Shown one piece after another: positions 20,019-29,050 of a stretch of DNA of 64,000 nucleotides. Position 1 is the stretch's first letter. Every line of letters begins with the position of its first letter. The position numbers were made by a program, and so were the translations under genes. The notes below the pieces were generated by a model. The model did no database searches and had not been told where the DNA came from. It saw only the letters and a list, made by a program, of their open reading frames with translations. The stretch covers positions 1 through 64,000 of the forward strand of contig JAUHXK010000014.1 of assembly GCA_030427405.1 (NCBI GenBank), given 5' to 3'. Origin of the DNA: Alphaproteobacteria bacterium. Lineage in GTDB: Bacteria > Pseudomonadota > Alphaproteobacteria > Rhodobacterales > Rhodobacteraceae.

Positions 20019-21761
20019 TTATCTTTCGGTGAGTTTCAGCTCGATCCGCCGGTTTTGCGCGCGCGCCTGCGGCGTGTTTGCCGGGTTGACGGGCTGGAAC
20101 TCGCCGAACCCATTGGCCGCCAGCCGGTTCGGAGGGATGCCAAGCGCATCTACCATGTAACGCACCACCGACAGTGCCCTGCCCTGGCTGAGCTCCCAAT
20201 TGTCGCGATAGCGACCTGTTCCGGCCAATGGCACATCATCGGTATGGCCATCGACACGGATCACCCAGTTCAGGCCGCTGGGGATTTCGGCGGCAACGCC
20301 GCGCAATATCTCGGCGACTTTGGCAATCTCTTGCCGTCCTTCGGGCGATAGAACCGCAGAGCCCGTGTCAAACAGTACCTCGGACGAAAAGACAAACCGG
20401 TCGCCTTCGATCCGGACGCCTTCCTGATTGCCCAGAACATCGCGCAGACGGCCGAAAAACTCGGACCGATAGCGTGCCAGGTCTTCCGCTTGGGCGGTCA
20501 GTTCCTGATTGCGGCCCGCCAACGCTTCGGCTTCGGCCTCAAGGCGTATGCGTTCGGCTTCTTCCAACAGGCGCCGGCGCCGTTCCTCGGACGCCGCGCG
20601 GGCCAAAGCCGCATTCAGGTCCTGCCCAAGCGTCTGGATCTGAACCTCGGCCGCGGCGTTGCGATCCTTGTAGTCGTCCAGCAACGCCTGCAACGACCCC
20701 AACTGGCCCCGCAGCGCAGATATTTGCTGGTTCAACAGCGCCGTCTGTCTTTGGGCCTTGGCGGAGATCGCCTTTTCCGCCGCAATCGCATCCCGCGCCA
20801 CGGCCAGCAGGGCCTGACGTTCATCTGCCAGCGACTTCTGCGTTTCCGCCTCGGAGAGGGCCTGCGTCCGGGCATCAAGGGCTGCCTGCAATTGCGCCTG
20901 AAGCTCTTCATTGTTCAACGCGCCAAACTGGCGTTCCAGCTCTGCCTTCGCGGCCTGGGCTGCTGCCAGCAATGTCAGGGTATCTTCGGCCTCTTTACGC
21001 TGGGCCTCTAGCGCAAGGGTCATGGCCGTCAACTCGGCATCCGCGTTTTGCAACCTGTTGCGCAGGTTTTCTGCGGCGGCGGCTTCGGCAAGTTTTGCGG
21101 CTTCTTCATCGCTCAGTTGCTGTTCGAGATCGGCGATCTGAGCCGATTGTGCCGCGTCGTTCTGCTCCAGATCGGCAACCAAGGCTTCCAGAGCGTCCCG
21201 GCGCGCCGCCGCCAAACGCGCCGCTTCGGTCTGTGCATCCATCTCGGCGCGGCTTTGCGCCAAGGCCAGGTTCAATGCCTCTTGCTGCGTCAGCAACTCT
21301 GCGCGCTGGTCCTGCAACGCGGCGATATCGCCCAGCGCCCTGTCCTGTTCTGCCAACAAGGCAGCGACCTGCGCTTCGAAATCCGTGATCCGTGTCTGCG
21401 CGGCATTCAGCGCCTCGGCCTGCTGGTCACGTTCGGTCGTCAATGACGCGATCAGGGCCTGCGCCTGGGTCAAATCGTCTTCGGCCCGGGTAAGCGTCGT
21501 GTTCAGCGCACCCAACCGCGCCTGCAACCGGCTGTTTTCGCGTTCTTCCAGCCCAAGCGCACCGGCCAGTGCCGCCACTTCGTCGGACAGCGCGCTCAAC
21601 TCATCCTCTTGACCCGAAATCGTTTCCCGCAACACGAATTGTACGACCATGAAAATGGTCAGCACAAAGGTCAGCACCATCAAAAGACCCGTCATCGCGT
21701 CGACGAATCCGGGCCAGACCGAACCCTGGAAACGTTGACCGGTTCGACGGGACAGCGCCAT
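20019..21761 (-). CDS. MotB/OmpA-like protein with a very long coiled coil
   Basis: A 580-residue inner-membrane protein. After a basic N-terminus there is one membrane segment near residues 20-45 starting FVDAMTGLLMVLTF, with an aspartate at the position of the ion-binding residue of MotB/ExbD. Residues about 48-435 form an almost unbroken Ala/Gln/Glu/Leu-rich coiled coil. Residues about 455-580 are an OmpA-type peptidoglycan-binding domain (RVDGHTDDVPL, RALSVVRYMVDALGI, NRRIELKL). By MotB topology the coil and OmpA domain are periplasmic. It follows a MotA/ExbB-like gene with a 3-base gap, so the two should form one complex. The pair also resembles ZorA/ZorB of Zorya defence, but the effector genes are missing. 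Confidence 0.88.
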   Translation of the reverse strand: MALSRRTGQRFQGSVWPGFVDAMTGLLMVLTFVLTIFMVVQFVLRETISGQEDELSALSDEVAALAGALGLEERENSRLQARLGALNTTLTRAEDDLTQAQALIASLTTERDQQAEALNAAQTRITDFEAQVAALLAEQDRALGDIAALQDQRAELLTQQEALNLALAQSRAEMDAQTEAARLAAARRDALEALVADLEQNDAAQSAQIADLEQQLSDEEAAKLAEAAAAENLRNRLQNADAELTAMTLALEAQRKEAEDTLTLLAAAQAAKAELERQFGALNNEELQAQLQAALDARTQALSEAETQKSLADERQALLAVARDAIAAEKAISAKAQRQTALLNQQISALRGQLGSLQALLDDYKDRNAAAEVQIQTLGQDLNAALARAASEERRRRLLEEAERIRLEAEAEALAGRNQELTAQAEDLARYRSEFFGRLRDVLGNQEGVRIEGDRFVFSSEVLFDTGSAVLSPEGRQEIAKVAEILRGVAAEIPSGLNWVIRVDGHTDDVPLAGTGRYRDNWELSQGRALSVVRYMVDALGIPPNRLAANGFGEFQPVNPANTPQARAQNRRIELKLTER

Positions 21762-21764
21762 CCG

Positions 21765-22943
21765 TCAGTCTCCTTCCGGCGTGGTGCGCACAGCGCCCCG
21801 TGGCAAGGTCAGCGCCTTGACCAACAGTTCGAAATCCTTGCGCAACTCGTTCATGCTGTCCTGCCGCCCAGCAGAAATCTCTTCGAGAATCCTCAGCAAT
21901 TGCACGTCCATCGACCGCAGGCGCATCCGGCTTTCTGCATCGATCCCCTCGCCTGTGCCCTGCTCGCGCATATGATCCAACAGCGCGTCCTGCCCAAGGG
22001 CCACCCGTTCCAGCGCGGCTGTCACATCTTCGCTTTCAGACTGCCGTTGGTTCATATCGCTGATCACATCGACCAAAAGACCCAGCTTGGTCGTCACCTC
22101 GGCACGGTCTTCGACCTGCGCGGAAAACAGGTCCTGCAGGGCGTCCATCTGTTCGGACATGGCATCCAGTACCGGCGTCAGAACGGCAAGCTCGGCGCCA
22201 CCTTCTTCGCCCGAGGCGAAGCCGACGCGGGTAATGGATGATAGCCACTCTTCCAATTCCCGGTAGAAACGGTTCTGCCCATGGCCAGCAAAAAGCTCCA
22301 AGAGCCCCACGATCAATGACCCGGCCAGGCCCAAAAGCGAGGACCCAAAGGCGACGCCCATTCCCTGCAACTGCGCCTCAAGCCCCGTCATAAGCCGGTT
22401 GAACACGGCAAGGCCTTCTTCACCCTCCTGCGGGTTCAGGCTGCGGATGGTATCGACGATTGCAGGCACGGTCGTGGCCAGCCCAAAGAAGGTACCCAAA
22501 AGGCCAAGGTAAATCAGGACGTTGGTGATATAGCGGGTGATCTCACGCTCTTCCTCGACCCGTTCGGCGACGGAATCCAGGATCGACCGGGTCGAGCTTG
22601 AGCTGATCTGCGACCGGGCGCCCCGCTCACGCAGCAAAGAGGCCAGAGGAGCCAGCAATTGCGGCGTTCGGGCGTCTTCGCGCACGACACCGCCGACAAA
22701 GGCCTCGATCCAGCGGACCGATCCGATCAGCTGTGTCACCTGGTAAAAACAGGCAACTACCCCGATCACGAAGACCAAAAGGATAAACCCGTTCAGATAG
22801 GGGTTGGCAAAGAAAACGGGCAGGACATATGGCAAGGCCATGAACACGCCCAGCCCCGACAAGCCGATGGCGATCAGCATCATCAGAATCTGACGGATCG
22901 GATGCGAGAATTGCGGTCTCGCGCCGTGCTGTGCCTGCGCCAT
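21765..22943 (-). CDS. MotA/TolQ/ExbB-type proton-channel-like protein
   Basis: A 392-residue inner-membrane protein with four predicted membrane spans: two near residues 18-65, a third in ITNVLIYLGLLGTFFGLATT near 160, and a fourth in VAFGSSLLGLAGSLIVGLLE near 215. The GLLGTFFGL segment is the MotA/ExbB family signature lining the ion path. The remaining 150 residues form helices in the cytoplasm (AVLTPVLDAMSEQMDALQ, then MNELRKDFELLVKAL). It lies upstream of the MotB/OmpA-like gene in the same unit. The start MAQAQHGARPQ is chosen because the upstream frame is implausible. It probably makes the stator ring that energises its partner; cargo is unknown. Confidence 0.87.
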   Translation of the reverse strand: MAQAQHGARPQFSHPIRQILMMLIAIGLSGLGVFMALPYVLPVFFANPYLNGFILLVFVIGVVACFYQVTQLIGSVRWIEAFVGGVVREDARTPQLLAPLASLLRERGARSQISSSSTRSILDSVAERVEEEREITRYITNVLIYLGLLGTFFGLATTVPAIVDTIRSLNPQEGEEGLAVFNRLMTGLEAQLQGMGVAFGSSLLGLAGSLIVGLLELFAGHGQNRFYRELEEWLSSITRVGFASGEEGGAELAVLTPVLDAMSEQMDALQDLFSAQVEDRAEVTTKLGLLVDVISDMNQRQSESEDVTAALERVALGQDALLDHMREQGTGEGIDAESRMRLRSMDVQLLRILEEISAGRQDSMNELRKDFELLVKALTLPRGAVRTTPEGD

Positions 22944-23011
22944 GCGCGTTGTTCCCGGTATTGTCTGCTCTGAGGTGAATCTAGCGAAATTCCGCCGGTG
23001 ACGCCAAGGGT

Positions 23012-23542
23012 TTATGCGGTTAGGGTCCGCACTCTTTCCGACAGCCACTCAAGATCAGGATCACGCAGCCCGATCTCGGCCAGATGTTCAGCGGTGTTAT
23101 ACAGATATTCCGTGTTCGGGCCCCGGCCACCAACCGCACCGGCGATGATTTCTGCCTGATCCTCCAGAGGCATGCCACCGCAATACTGCACGTGATGAGG
23201 GTCGATCACATAGGTCACCGCGTTAACCACCCCACCGGTTTCCAGACGGATATCCAGCATCCGTTCGACATAGGCCGACGAGATCAGCTCGCGTTCGCGC
23301 AGCTCGTCCAACGTCCGATCTTCGTGCCCAGCTTCGACCGCAAGCGCAAGACCTTTGCATTCCGCCTTGGCTTGCTCATCAAGCGCCAGAACAAGGCCCG
23401 GTTTTTCTTCAGTGCCGCGATGGTGGATCGAGCTCATGCAGAACGACCGTGCGTATCCGTGCAGCGTCGCACGCACGCTGCGGGCCACAGGGAACCCCGG
23501 GTTCCACAGCAGCGATCCATATCCGAATACCCACATCGTCAT
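23012..23542 (-). CDS. ChaC-like gamma-glutamylcyclotransferase
   Basis: A 176-residue protein of the ChaC family, which degrades glutathione to 5-oxoproline and Cys-Gly. The N-terminal MWVFGYGSLLWNPGFP carries the YGSL substrate-binding loop and the later VEAGHEDRTLDELREREL contains the conserved glutamate region. The start MTMWVFGYGS has AAGGA nine bases in front; a start two codons later is possible. It lies 68 bases upstream of the MotA-like gene on the same strand and may be co-transcribed, although no functional link is obvious. Confidence 0.9.
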   Translation of the reverse strand: MTMWVFGYGSLLWNPGFPVARSVRATLHGYARSFCMSSIHHRGTEEKPGLVLALDEQAKAECKGLALAVEAGHEDRTLDELRERELISSAYVERMLDIRLETGGVVNAVTYVIDPHHVQYCGGMPLEDQAEIIAGAVGGRGPNTEYLYNTAEHLAEIGLRDPDLEWLSERVRTLTA

Positions 23543-23609
23543 TGCACTGGTCCTTGCGCGTTTGCGCCTATAAACAACAATTCCAAGGTAGGAAAAAGGG
23601 CCATTTGCC

Positions 23610-24611
23610 ATGCGCCGTCTGATACGAGTTGTGATTTTTCTGGCCCTTGCCTGGAGCGCCTATTGGTTCATCGCCGGATATGGTCTGCGCAATGCCCTGA
23701 CCAATTGGTTTGACACGCAGCAAGACCTGGGCTGGCAGGCGGATTTTTCGGATGTCGCAACCAGCGGGTACCCGGTTCATCACGTAACGCGCTTGCGCAA
23801 TCCAGCGCTTGCCGACCCCGTAAACGGCACGGCCTGGAGCGCAGATTGGATCGAGTTCCAAAGCCCTGCCATCTGGCCCGGGCGCCAGGTCCTAAGCTTT
23901 GCCGAAACCCCTCAGCGCCTGTCCTATTTCGATCAGACCGCAATCATCCAGGCCGCCGATATGCAGGCCGCATTGCACCTGCAGCCGGGCGTGGCGCTGT
24001 TGCTTGAAACCCTGGCGCTGACCGCCGGGCCCTGGACGATCACGCAAGGTAACGCAGCGCAGGCCGGGGGCGACACCCTCGCCCTGATCATGACCCAAAG
24101 CGGCGCTCCGGTTTCCTATGATATCAGCGCCAAAATCGACGGCTTTACCCCCGGTGACGACCTGCGGGCGCTGATGCGGTCTGCCGCGACCTTGCCGCAG
24201 GCGTTCGAAACGCTTGAAATCAACAGCTCTGTAACATTCGACAAACCCTGGGATCGAAGCGCCTTGGAACAGCGGCGTCCGCAACCGGTTGCGATCGACC
24301 TGCATTTGGCCGAAGCGAAATGGGGCGAGCTGCGCCTGTTTGCAACCGGCGACCTGACGGTTGACGCGCAGGGCATTCCCTCAGGTGAAATCGCGGTCAG
24401 GGCCGAGAACTGGCGCGACATGATCGCCATGGCGAATGCGGCCGGGGCACTGCCCGACCAGGCGGTCGATCCGGTAACGCGGGCGCTGAAATTCATGGCA
24501 GGGCTTGGCGGCAATCCGAACGCGCTGGACCTTCAGCTCAATTTCCGTGACGGGTTCGTCGCGCTGGGGCCACTGCCGCTGGGGCCTGCGCCGCGCCTGA
24601 TTTTGCGTTAG
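23610..24611 (+). CDS. DUF2125 domain protein
   Basis: A 333-residue protein of the alphaproteobacterial DUF2125 family with no known function. The N-terminus has a single hydrophobic segment (LIRVVIFLALAWSAYWFIAG) that may be a signal anchor, followed by a large periplasmic part rich in beta-strand patterns (residues about 40-333) with repeated ALRNAL/FQSPAIW-type hydrophobic motifs. The last bases overlap the stop of the convergent extensin-like gene by four. Its start lies 67 bases from that of chaC, so the two divergent genes share a promoter region. Confidence 0.85.
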   Translation: MRRLIRVVIFLALAWSAYWFIAGYGLRNALTNWFDTQQDLGWQADFSDVATSGYPVHHVTRLRNPALADPVNGTAWSADWIEFQSPAIWPGRQVLSFAETPQRLSYFDQTAIIQAADMQAALHLQPGVALLLETLALTAGPWTITQGNAAQAGGDTLALIMTQSGAPVSYDISAKIDGFTPGDDLRALMRSAATLPQAFETLEINSSVTFDKPWDRSALEQRRPQPVAIDLHLAEAKWGELRLFATGDLTVDAQGIPSGEIAVRAENWRDMIAMANAAGALPDQAVDPVTRALKFMAGLGGNPNALDLQLNFRDGFVALGPLPLGPAPRLILR

Positions 24612-25468
24612 CGGCAATAAGGCCCGCTGCGGTATCGCGCGGTATCCAGGTGGAAATGATCCTGGTGATAGCGGTCGGAATTCGGCCCCAGGACTGTCCC
24701 GAACGGGCCGCACGCGCCGCGCCATATTTTGACAAGCTGCTTTTTCGACGGGTTCTTGCGCCATCCGTTCAACACGGTCACGACCTCTCCGTCGGCCATC
24801 TTGAAGCCCGAAATATCAATGGCGCGTCCCTTGCCGTGTTCAGAAATCCGCGCGCCCTTGCGGTTGTTTCGGGTCCGGCACGCGTAATGGGCCGCGACCT
24901 GCAACTGAACCACCGGCCCGCGCCGCTTGAATGTCGGTTTGACGGTTTTGTCGACCCATTTGCTCAGCGCAATCGCCGTTCCGCAATCCATTGTCGATGG
25001 GCGGCTCAGCGCCACACCCGAGACAGACGTGACTTGAACCGCGTCCTTGATCCCGCAGGCCTTGATCTTTCCCGGAACCCGGCCAACCGCCTTGCCCTGA
25101 ATGGCAATATCGCCGCACACCGCGTTCTTGCGCAGTTTACGCTTTTTGAACAACACCTGCTGCTCCAACGACTTGGGCCGCAGATTCGGCATCAACGAGG
25201 TATCAGGCCCCATAAACGCCAGCGCGACCGGGCGTGAGGCTGCCGCCAGAACCTGAGGCGATACCGGGCGCTGCGCGGGCCGCATTGCCGGGATATCCGC
25301 GCGCGCCTCGGCGCCGTCCCGAAAGGGGGCCGCGACAATCGCAGCCACGGGCGTCACGGGGATCGGCCGCTCCTGCGGAACCAGAGAGTTTTCGGGGGGC
25401 GTCGCCCAAACCGGAGACACGATGGCCAAAAGAAGACTGGCGGCAATGCAGGCGCGAATGGGTCTCAT
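24608..25468 (-). CDS. Extensin-like family exported protein with LAS peptidase motifs
   Basis: A 286-residue protein with a signal peptide ([22 protein letters not shown]) and a proline-rich linker, followed by an extensin-like C-terminal domain. That domain carries the metal ligands of LAS peptidases: H and D in SEHGKGRAIDISGF (H-x6-D) and the H-x-H of HQDHFHLD. This suggests a zinc-dependent peptidoglycan hydrolase in the periplasm, whereas the name only reflects weak similarity to plant extensin. Four or more cysteines (CGDIA, CGIKD, CGTAI, CRTRN, CGPFG, YCR) may form disulfides. The start overlaps the tyrA stop by ATGA, so it is translated from the hisC-tyrA transcript. Confidence 0.87.
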   Translation of the reverse strand: MRPIRACIAASLLLAIVSPVWATPPENSLVPQERPIPVTPVAAIVAAPFRDGAEARADIPAMRPAQRPVSPQVLAAASRPVALAFMGPDTSLMPNLRPKSLEQQVLFKKRKLRKNAVCGDIAIQGKAVGRVPGKIKACGIKDAVQVTSVSGVALSRPSTMDCGTAIALSKWVDKTVKPTFKRRGPVVQLQVAAHYACRTRNNRKGARISEHGKGRAIDISGFKMADGEVVTVLNGWRKNPSKKQLVKIWRGACGPFGTVLGPNSDRYHQDHFHLDTARYRSGPYCR

Positions 25469-26385
25469 ACCGATTTTTTCCCCCGTCCAAAGTCCGGAGC
25501 GTCGGTATCCTGCCCCGCATCGATGATTCCGCGACGTATCGCCCGCGTCCGGGTGAAATAATCGAACAGGTGCTCTCCGTCCCCGGTTCGGATCGCCCGT
25601 TGCAACGCAAAAAGCTCTTCGGTGAAACGGCCCAGGATCTCTAGCGTGGCATCCTTGTTTGTCAGGAAAACGTCACGCCACATGGTGGGGTCTGACGCGG
25701 CAATTCGGGTAAAGTCCCGAAACCCGGCGGCCGAATACTTGATAACCTCGCTATCCGTTACGCGGCGCAGGTCGTCGGCGACGCCAACCATGGTATAGGC
25801 AATCAGGTGCGGGGCATGAGACGTTACCGCCAGAACAAGGTCGTGGTGATCCGCGTCCATTTCGTCAACATTGGACCCCATGCCTTCCCACAGCGCGCGC
25901 AGCCGGGCAATCGCATCGGGCGCTGACCCTTCAACCGGCACCAGCAGACACCAACGGTTATCGAAAAGTTCAGCAAACCCCGATTCAGGGCCTGAATGTT
26001 CGGTTCCGGCCAAGGGATGGGCCGGGATGAAATGCACCCCGTCAGGTACATGAGGCCCGACATCCTGGATGACGTGGCGCTTGACCGACCCGACATCGGT
26101 TACCGTGGCGCCACGTTTTAGAACTGGCGCAATGTCCTGCGCAACGGCGCCCATCGCGCCAACCGGGACGCACAGAACAACCAGGTCGGCACCTTCCACA
26201 GCCTCTTCGGCTGTATCGCAAACCCGGTCACACAATCCGATGCGACGCGCGGTGTCGCGGGTTTCCGAAGACCGGGCAAACCCCGTGACTTCGCCCGCAA
26301 GACCGGCCCTTTTGATCGCCCAGAACATCGACGACGCGATCAGGCCCAGCCCGATCAGGGCCACACGGTCGTAAATCTGGCTCAT
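25465..26385 (-). CDS. tyrA: Prephenate/arogenate dehydrogenase
   Basis: NAD(P)-dependent dehydrogenase of tyrosine synthesis, cytoplasmic, 306 residues. The dinucleotide-binding loop is [17 protein letters not shown] at the N-terminus; [23 protein letters not shown] (with the catalytic histidine) and [17 protein letters not shown] follow as expected for TyrA. There is no chorismate mutase or ACT domain, so this is the monofunctional form, and cannot be assigned to prephenate or arogenate from sequence. Its ATG overlaps the hisC stop (ATGA) and its stop overlaps the extensin-like gene, forming a tightly coupled run. Pairing with an HisC-type aminotransferase makes a transaminase-dehydrogenase unit plausible. 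Confidence 0.93.
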   Translation of the reverse strand: MSQIYDRVALIGLGLIASSMFWAIKRAGLAGEVTGFARSSETRDTARRIGLCDRVCDTAEEAVEGADLVVLCVPVGAMGAVAQDIAPVLKRGATVTDVGSVKRHVIQDVGPHVPDGVHFIPAHPLAGTEHSGPESGFAELFDNRWCLLVPVEGSAPDAIARLRALWEGMGSNVDEMDADHHDLVLAVTSHAPHLIAYTMVGVADDLRRVTDSEVIKYSAAGFRDFTRIAASDPTMWRDVFLTNKDATLEILGRFTEELFALQRAIRTGDGEHLFDYFTRTRAIRRGIIDAGQDTDAPDFGRGKKSV

Positions 26386-27467
26386 GCGGCGCCCCCTTTG
26401 AACGCAGTGATGGCCGCGATAACGCGGCGGCACGCGGTTTCGTCGCCCACCGTGATACGCAGGGCGTCGGGCAGGTTGTAACCCGCAACACGGCGCACGA
26501 TCAAACCCTGCGTCTTCAGGTAATCGTCGCAGGCCTCGGCCTCGGCCCGGTCGGCAAATCGTGCCAGGATGAAATTGGTATAGGACGCATCCGACGGCAC
26601 ACCGATCCTGGCCAATTGATCCGACAACCAAACACGCAGGCGCGCGTTTTCGGCATGGCAGAATGTCAGGAATTCTTCGTCCTGCACTGCAGCCTCGGCC
26701 GCGGCCAGCGCCACCATCGACAAGTTGAAAGGTTGGCGCACCCGGTTCAGCACATCAATGATCGGGCGCGCGGCATATCCCCATCCGACCCGCATACCGC
26801 CCAGCCCGTAAATCTTGGAAAAGGTCCGTGTCATGATGACATTGTCAAACCGGTCCACCAAAGCAGCGCCCCCGTCGAACCCGGCTACAAACTCGGCATA
26901 CGCACCATCGATGACCAGCAGGCATGTTTGGGGCAGCCCTTCGGCCAGCCGCTGCAGCTCGCTCTCGGGGATCATGGTCGAAGTCGGATTGCCGGGGTTG
27001 GTCACAAACACGATCCGCGTTTGGTCCGTAACAGCGGCGAGGATGTTGCCCACGTCGACATGCCGGTCCCGCTCGGGCACCATCACCGGTGTCGCACCGG
27101 CCATGCGGGCGATGATCGGATACATGGAAAAACCGTGTTCGGTATAAATGACCTCATCCCCTGGCCCGGCATAGGCCTGAGCGATGAATTGCAGCACCTC
27201 GTCACTGCCCACGCCGCAAATGATCCGCGCCGGGTCCAGCCCATGCCGGTCGCCGATGGCCGCGCGCAGTCTGGCGTGATCGGTTCCGGGATAGCGATGC
27301 AACATGGCGGCGCTGTCACGCACGGCCTCGATCGCCCTGGGGCTGGGGCCGAACGGATTTTCATTAGAGCTGAGTTTGACGACATCCGCGACGCCCTGGA
27401 TATGGGACTGCCCGCCCTGGTAAAGGGCGATGTCCATGATGCCGGGCTGCGGGGTAATCTGGTTCAT
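26382..27467 (-). CDS. hisC: Histidinol-phosphate aminotransferase
   Basis: PLP-dependent class II aminotransferase, 361 residues. The N-terminus [13 protein letters not shown] and the PLP-lysine region [17 protein letters not shown] near residue 230 are diagnostic, with [12 protein letters not shown] in between. HisC enzymes make histidinol phosphate and often also transaminate phenylpyruvate and prephenate. Here the gene is the first of a coupled unit with tyrA, so a dual role in histidine and tyrosine or phenylalanine synthesis is likely. The other his genes in this window (hisG, hisZ, hisS) lie 7 kb away. Confidence 0.94.
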   Translation of the reverse strand: MNQITPQPGIMDIALYQGGQSHIQGVADVVKLSSNENPFGPSPRAIEAVRDSAAMLHRYPGTDHARLRAAIGDRHGLDPARIICGVGSDEVLQFIAQAYAGPGDEVIYTEHGFSMYPIIARMAGATPVMVPERDRHVDVGNILAAVTDQTRIVFVTNPGNPTSTMIPESELQRLAEGLPQTCLLVIDGAYAEFVAGFDGGAALVDRFDNVIMTRTFSKIYGLGGMRVGWGYAARPIIDVLNRVRQPFNLSMVALAAAEAAVQDEEFLTFCHAENARLRVWLSDQLARIGVPSDASYTNFILARFADRAEAEACDDYLKTQGLIVRRVAGYNLPDALRITVGDETACRRVIAAITAFKGGAA

Positions 27468-27532
27468 GTGAGGCTCCGTTGACTGCGGCCTCTCATACCT
27501 GTCTCAAAGCCTTGAGAAAAGCAGCAATTCCG

Positions 27533-28948
27533 TCAGGCCGCCCGGAAGCGTGCGGTTGCCGGGTCGGCACTGTAATATGGCGCGTACTCGGCGGTCCGGC
27601 GCGACAGGTCATTCACGCTGTCGATGACAAAGCGGACAGTTTTTGCGCTCATCAAATAGGAAAAGTTCAACCGGACCCAACCGGGCTTTTTCATTTCCTC
27701 GCCCGCCGAAACCTGTGCAAATAGGCGCTCGGAACATGCTCGGTCGATACCCAGCAACCGATGCGCATAAGGCCCCGCGCAGGCACAACCGCCACGCGCC
27801 TGAATCCCGTAAATGTCGCTCAACATCCGGGTGAAAAGCTGTTGATGCACCGGCTGACCGGCCTTGTCGCGAACAAGGAAGGAAAAAATCGGCAGGCGAT
27901 GCGGCTTGTCCACACCCAGAAGGGTCAGATGTGGGTTACGCCCCCATCCCTCCAACGCCATGCGGTTATACGCGGCCTCGCGGCGCGCAATCTCGTCGGT
28001 GCCGACGGCTTCCTTGACGAGAAAGGCCAATGCCGCGCGAATATCGCCAATCACGTTTGGCGTTCCCGCCTCTTCGCGCGCGACCAGATCGTCACTGTAA
28101 TCATGGCGCCAGGGCGAAACGAAACGAACCGTTCCGCCCCCCGGCCAACTGGGGCAAGCCCCCCGAACGACATCCCGATTGACGATCAGAACACCCGACG
28201 CCCCCGGCCCGCCCGCAAACTTGTGGGGCGAGACAACGATGGCGTCCTTGCGCGCATCCGCCGGCCCCATATCGATCGGCAAATAAGGGCCCGCACCGGC
28301 ATAATCCCAGACAGACAGCGCGCCCTGGGCCTTTAGCAACCGGGTGACAGGATCAGGGTCGGTCACAATACCCGTTACATTCGAAGCCGCGGAAAACGAG
28401 CCGATCACCAGATCCGCATCCTTATGCGCAATCAGGGTCTGCCTCAGAACCTCCAGATCAGGACCGCCTTCGGCGCCTTCCGGTATTTCGACCACCTGCG
28501 CCTTGCTTTCACGCCACGGCAAAATGTTGGAATGATGTTCATACGGGCCGATCAAGACAACCGGCCGGTCAGCCCCTGACACTCCCATCAGGCTGACCAG
28601 CCGGTTGAGGCCCGCAGTGGCGCCAGAACCGGTAAAGATCACCGCCTCTGCTTCCATTGCACCAACAATGCGGGCGATCTCGGCGCGCGCATCGCTCCGA
28701 AGCCGCGTCATGTAGGACCCGCAAAAAGACGCCTCTGTATGGCTGTTGGCATAAAACGGAAGCACATTCTGCGTCACGTATGCCTCGACCTGCCGCAGGG
28801 CGCGACCCGAAGCGACATAATCCGCGTAAACAAGCGGCACATCCCCGTGCAGACCCGGTATAAGAACATTCTCGCCAATCAACCCGTCACTCAACGTTTC
28901 TTCACGAACAGCGGCCTTGATCTCTGATTGGAATTGGCCAAGGGTCAT
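27533..28948 (-). CDS. Class V aminotransferase, cysteine desulfurase-like
   Basis: A 471-residue PLP enzyme of the class V family. The PLP lysine is in VSPHKFAGGPGASG near residue 235, with TGSGATAGLN binding the cofactor phosphate near 105 and YEHHSNILPW as in cysteine desulfurases. A cysteine pair in QARGGCACAGPYA occupies the region of the desulfurase active-site cysteine, so sulfur chemistry is plausible. The protein is about 70 residues longer than NifS/IscS. The start has GGAGAG in front and faces a divergent Lrp-family regulator. It might act on cysteine, selenocysteine or another amino acid; substrate unproven. Confidence 0.85.
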   Translation of the reverse strand: MTLGQFQSEIKAAVREETLSDGLIGENVLIPGLHGDVPLVYADYVASGRALRQVEAYVTQNVLPFYANSHTEASFCGSYMTRLRSDARAEIARIVGAMEAEAVIFTGSGATAGLNRLVSLMGVSGADRPVVLIGPYEHHSNILPWRESKAQVVEIPEGAEGGPDLEVLRQTLIAHKDADLVIGSFSAASNVTGIVTDPDPVTRLLKAQGALSVWDYAGAGPYLPIDMGPADARKDAIVVSPHKFAGGPGASGVLIVNRDVVRGACPSWPGGGTVRFVSPWRHDYSDDLVAREEAGTPNVIGDIRAALAFLVKEAVGTDEIARREAAYNRMALEGWGRNPHLTLLGVDKPHRLPIFSFLVRDKAGQPVHQQLFTRMLSDIYGIQARGGCACAGPYAHRLLGIDRACSERLFAQVSAGEEMKKPGWVRLNFSYLMSAKTVRFVIDSVNDLSRRTAEYAPYYSADPATARFRAA

Positions 28949-29050
28949 GTCTTCTCTCCTGTCGGACAACACAAATATCATTCGGCATGCCCGCAAATTC
29001 TTCCCCATTTATTGCTGACTTTGCAGATTTTCTGTGTCATTTGACCTCGT

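Noticed and set aside
20019..22943. Zorya anti-phage defence system
   Set aside because: MotA- and MotB-like genes are present but zorC/zorD or zorE effectors are absent, and the partner's long coiled coil is on the MotB-like side. Housekeeping envelope motor is favoured.
27498..27520. Small dyad TCTCAA-AGCC-TTGAGA between hisC and the aminotransferase
   Set aside because: Six-bp stem with weak A+T content and no T-run on the relevant strand; not enough for a terminator call.
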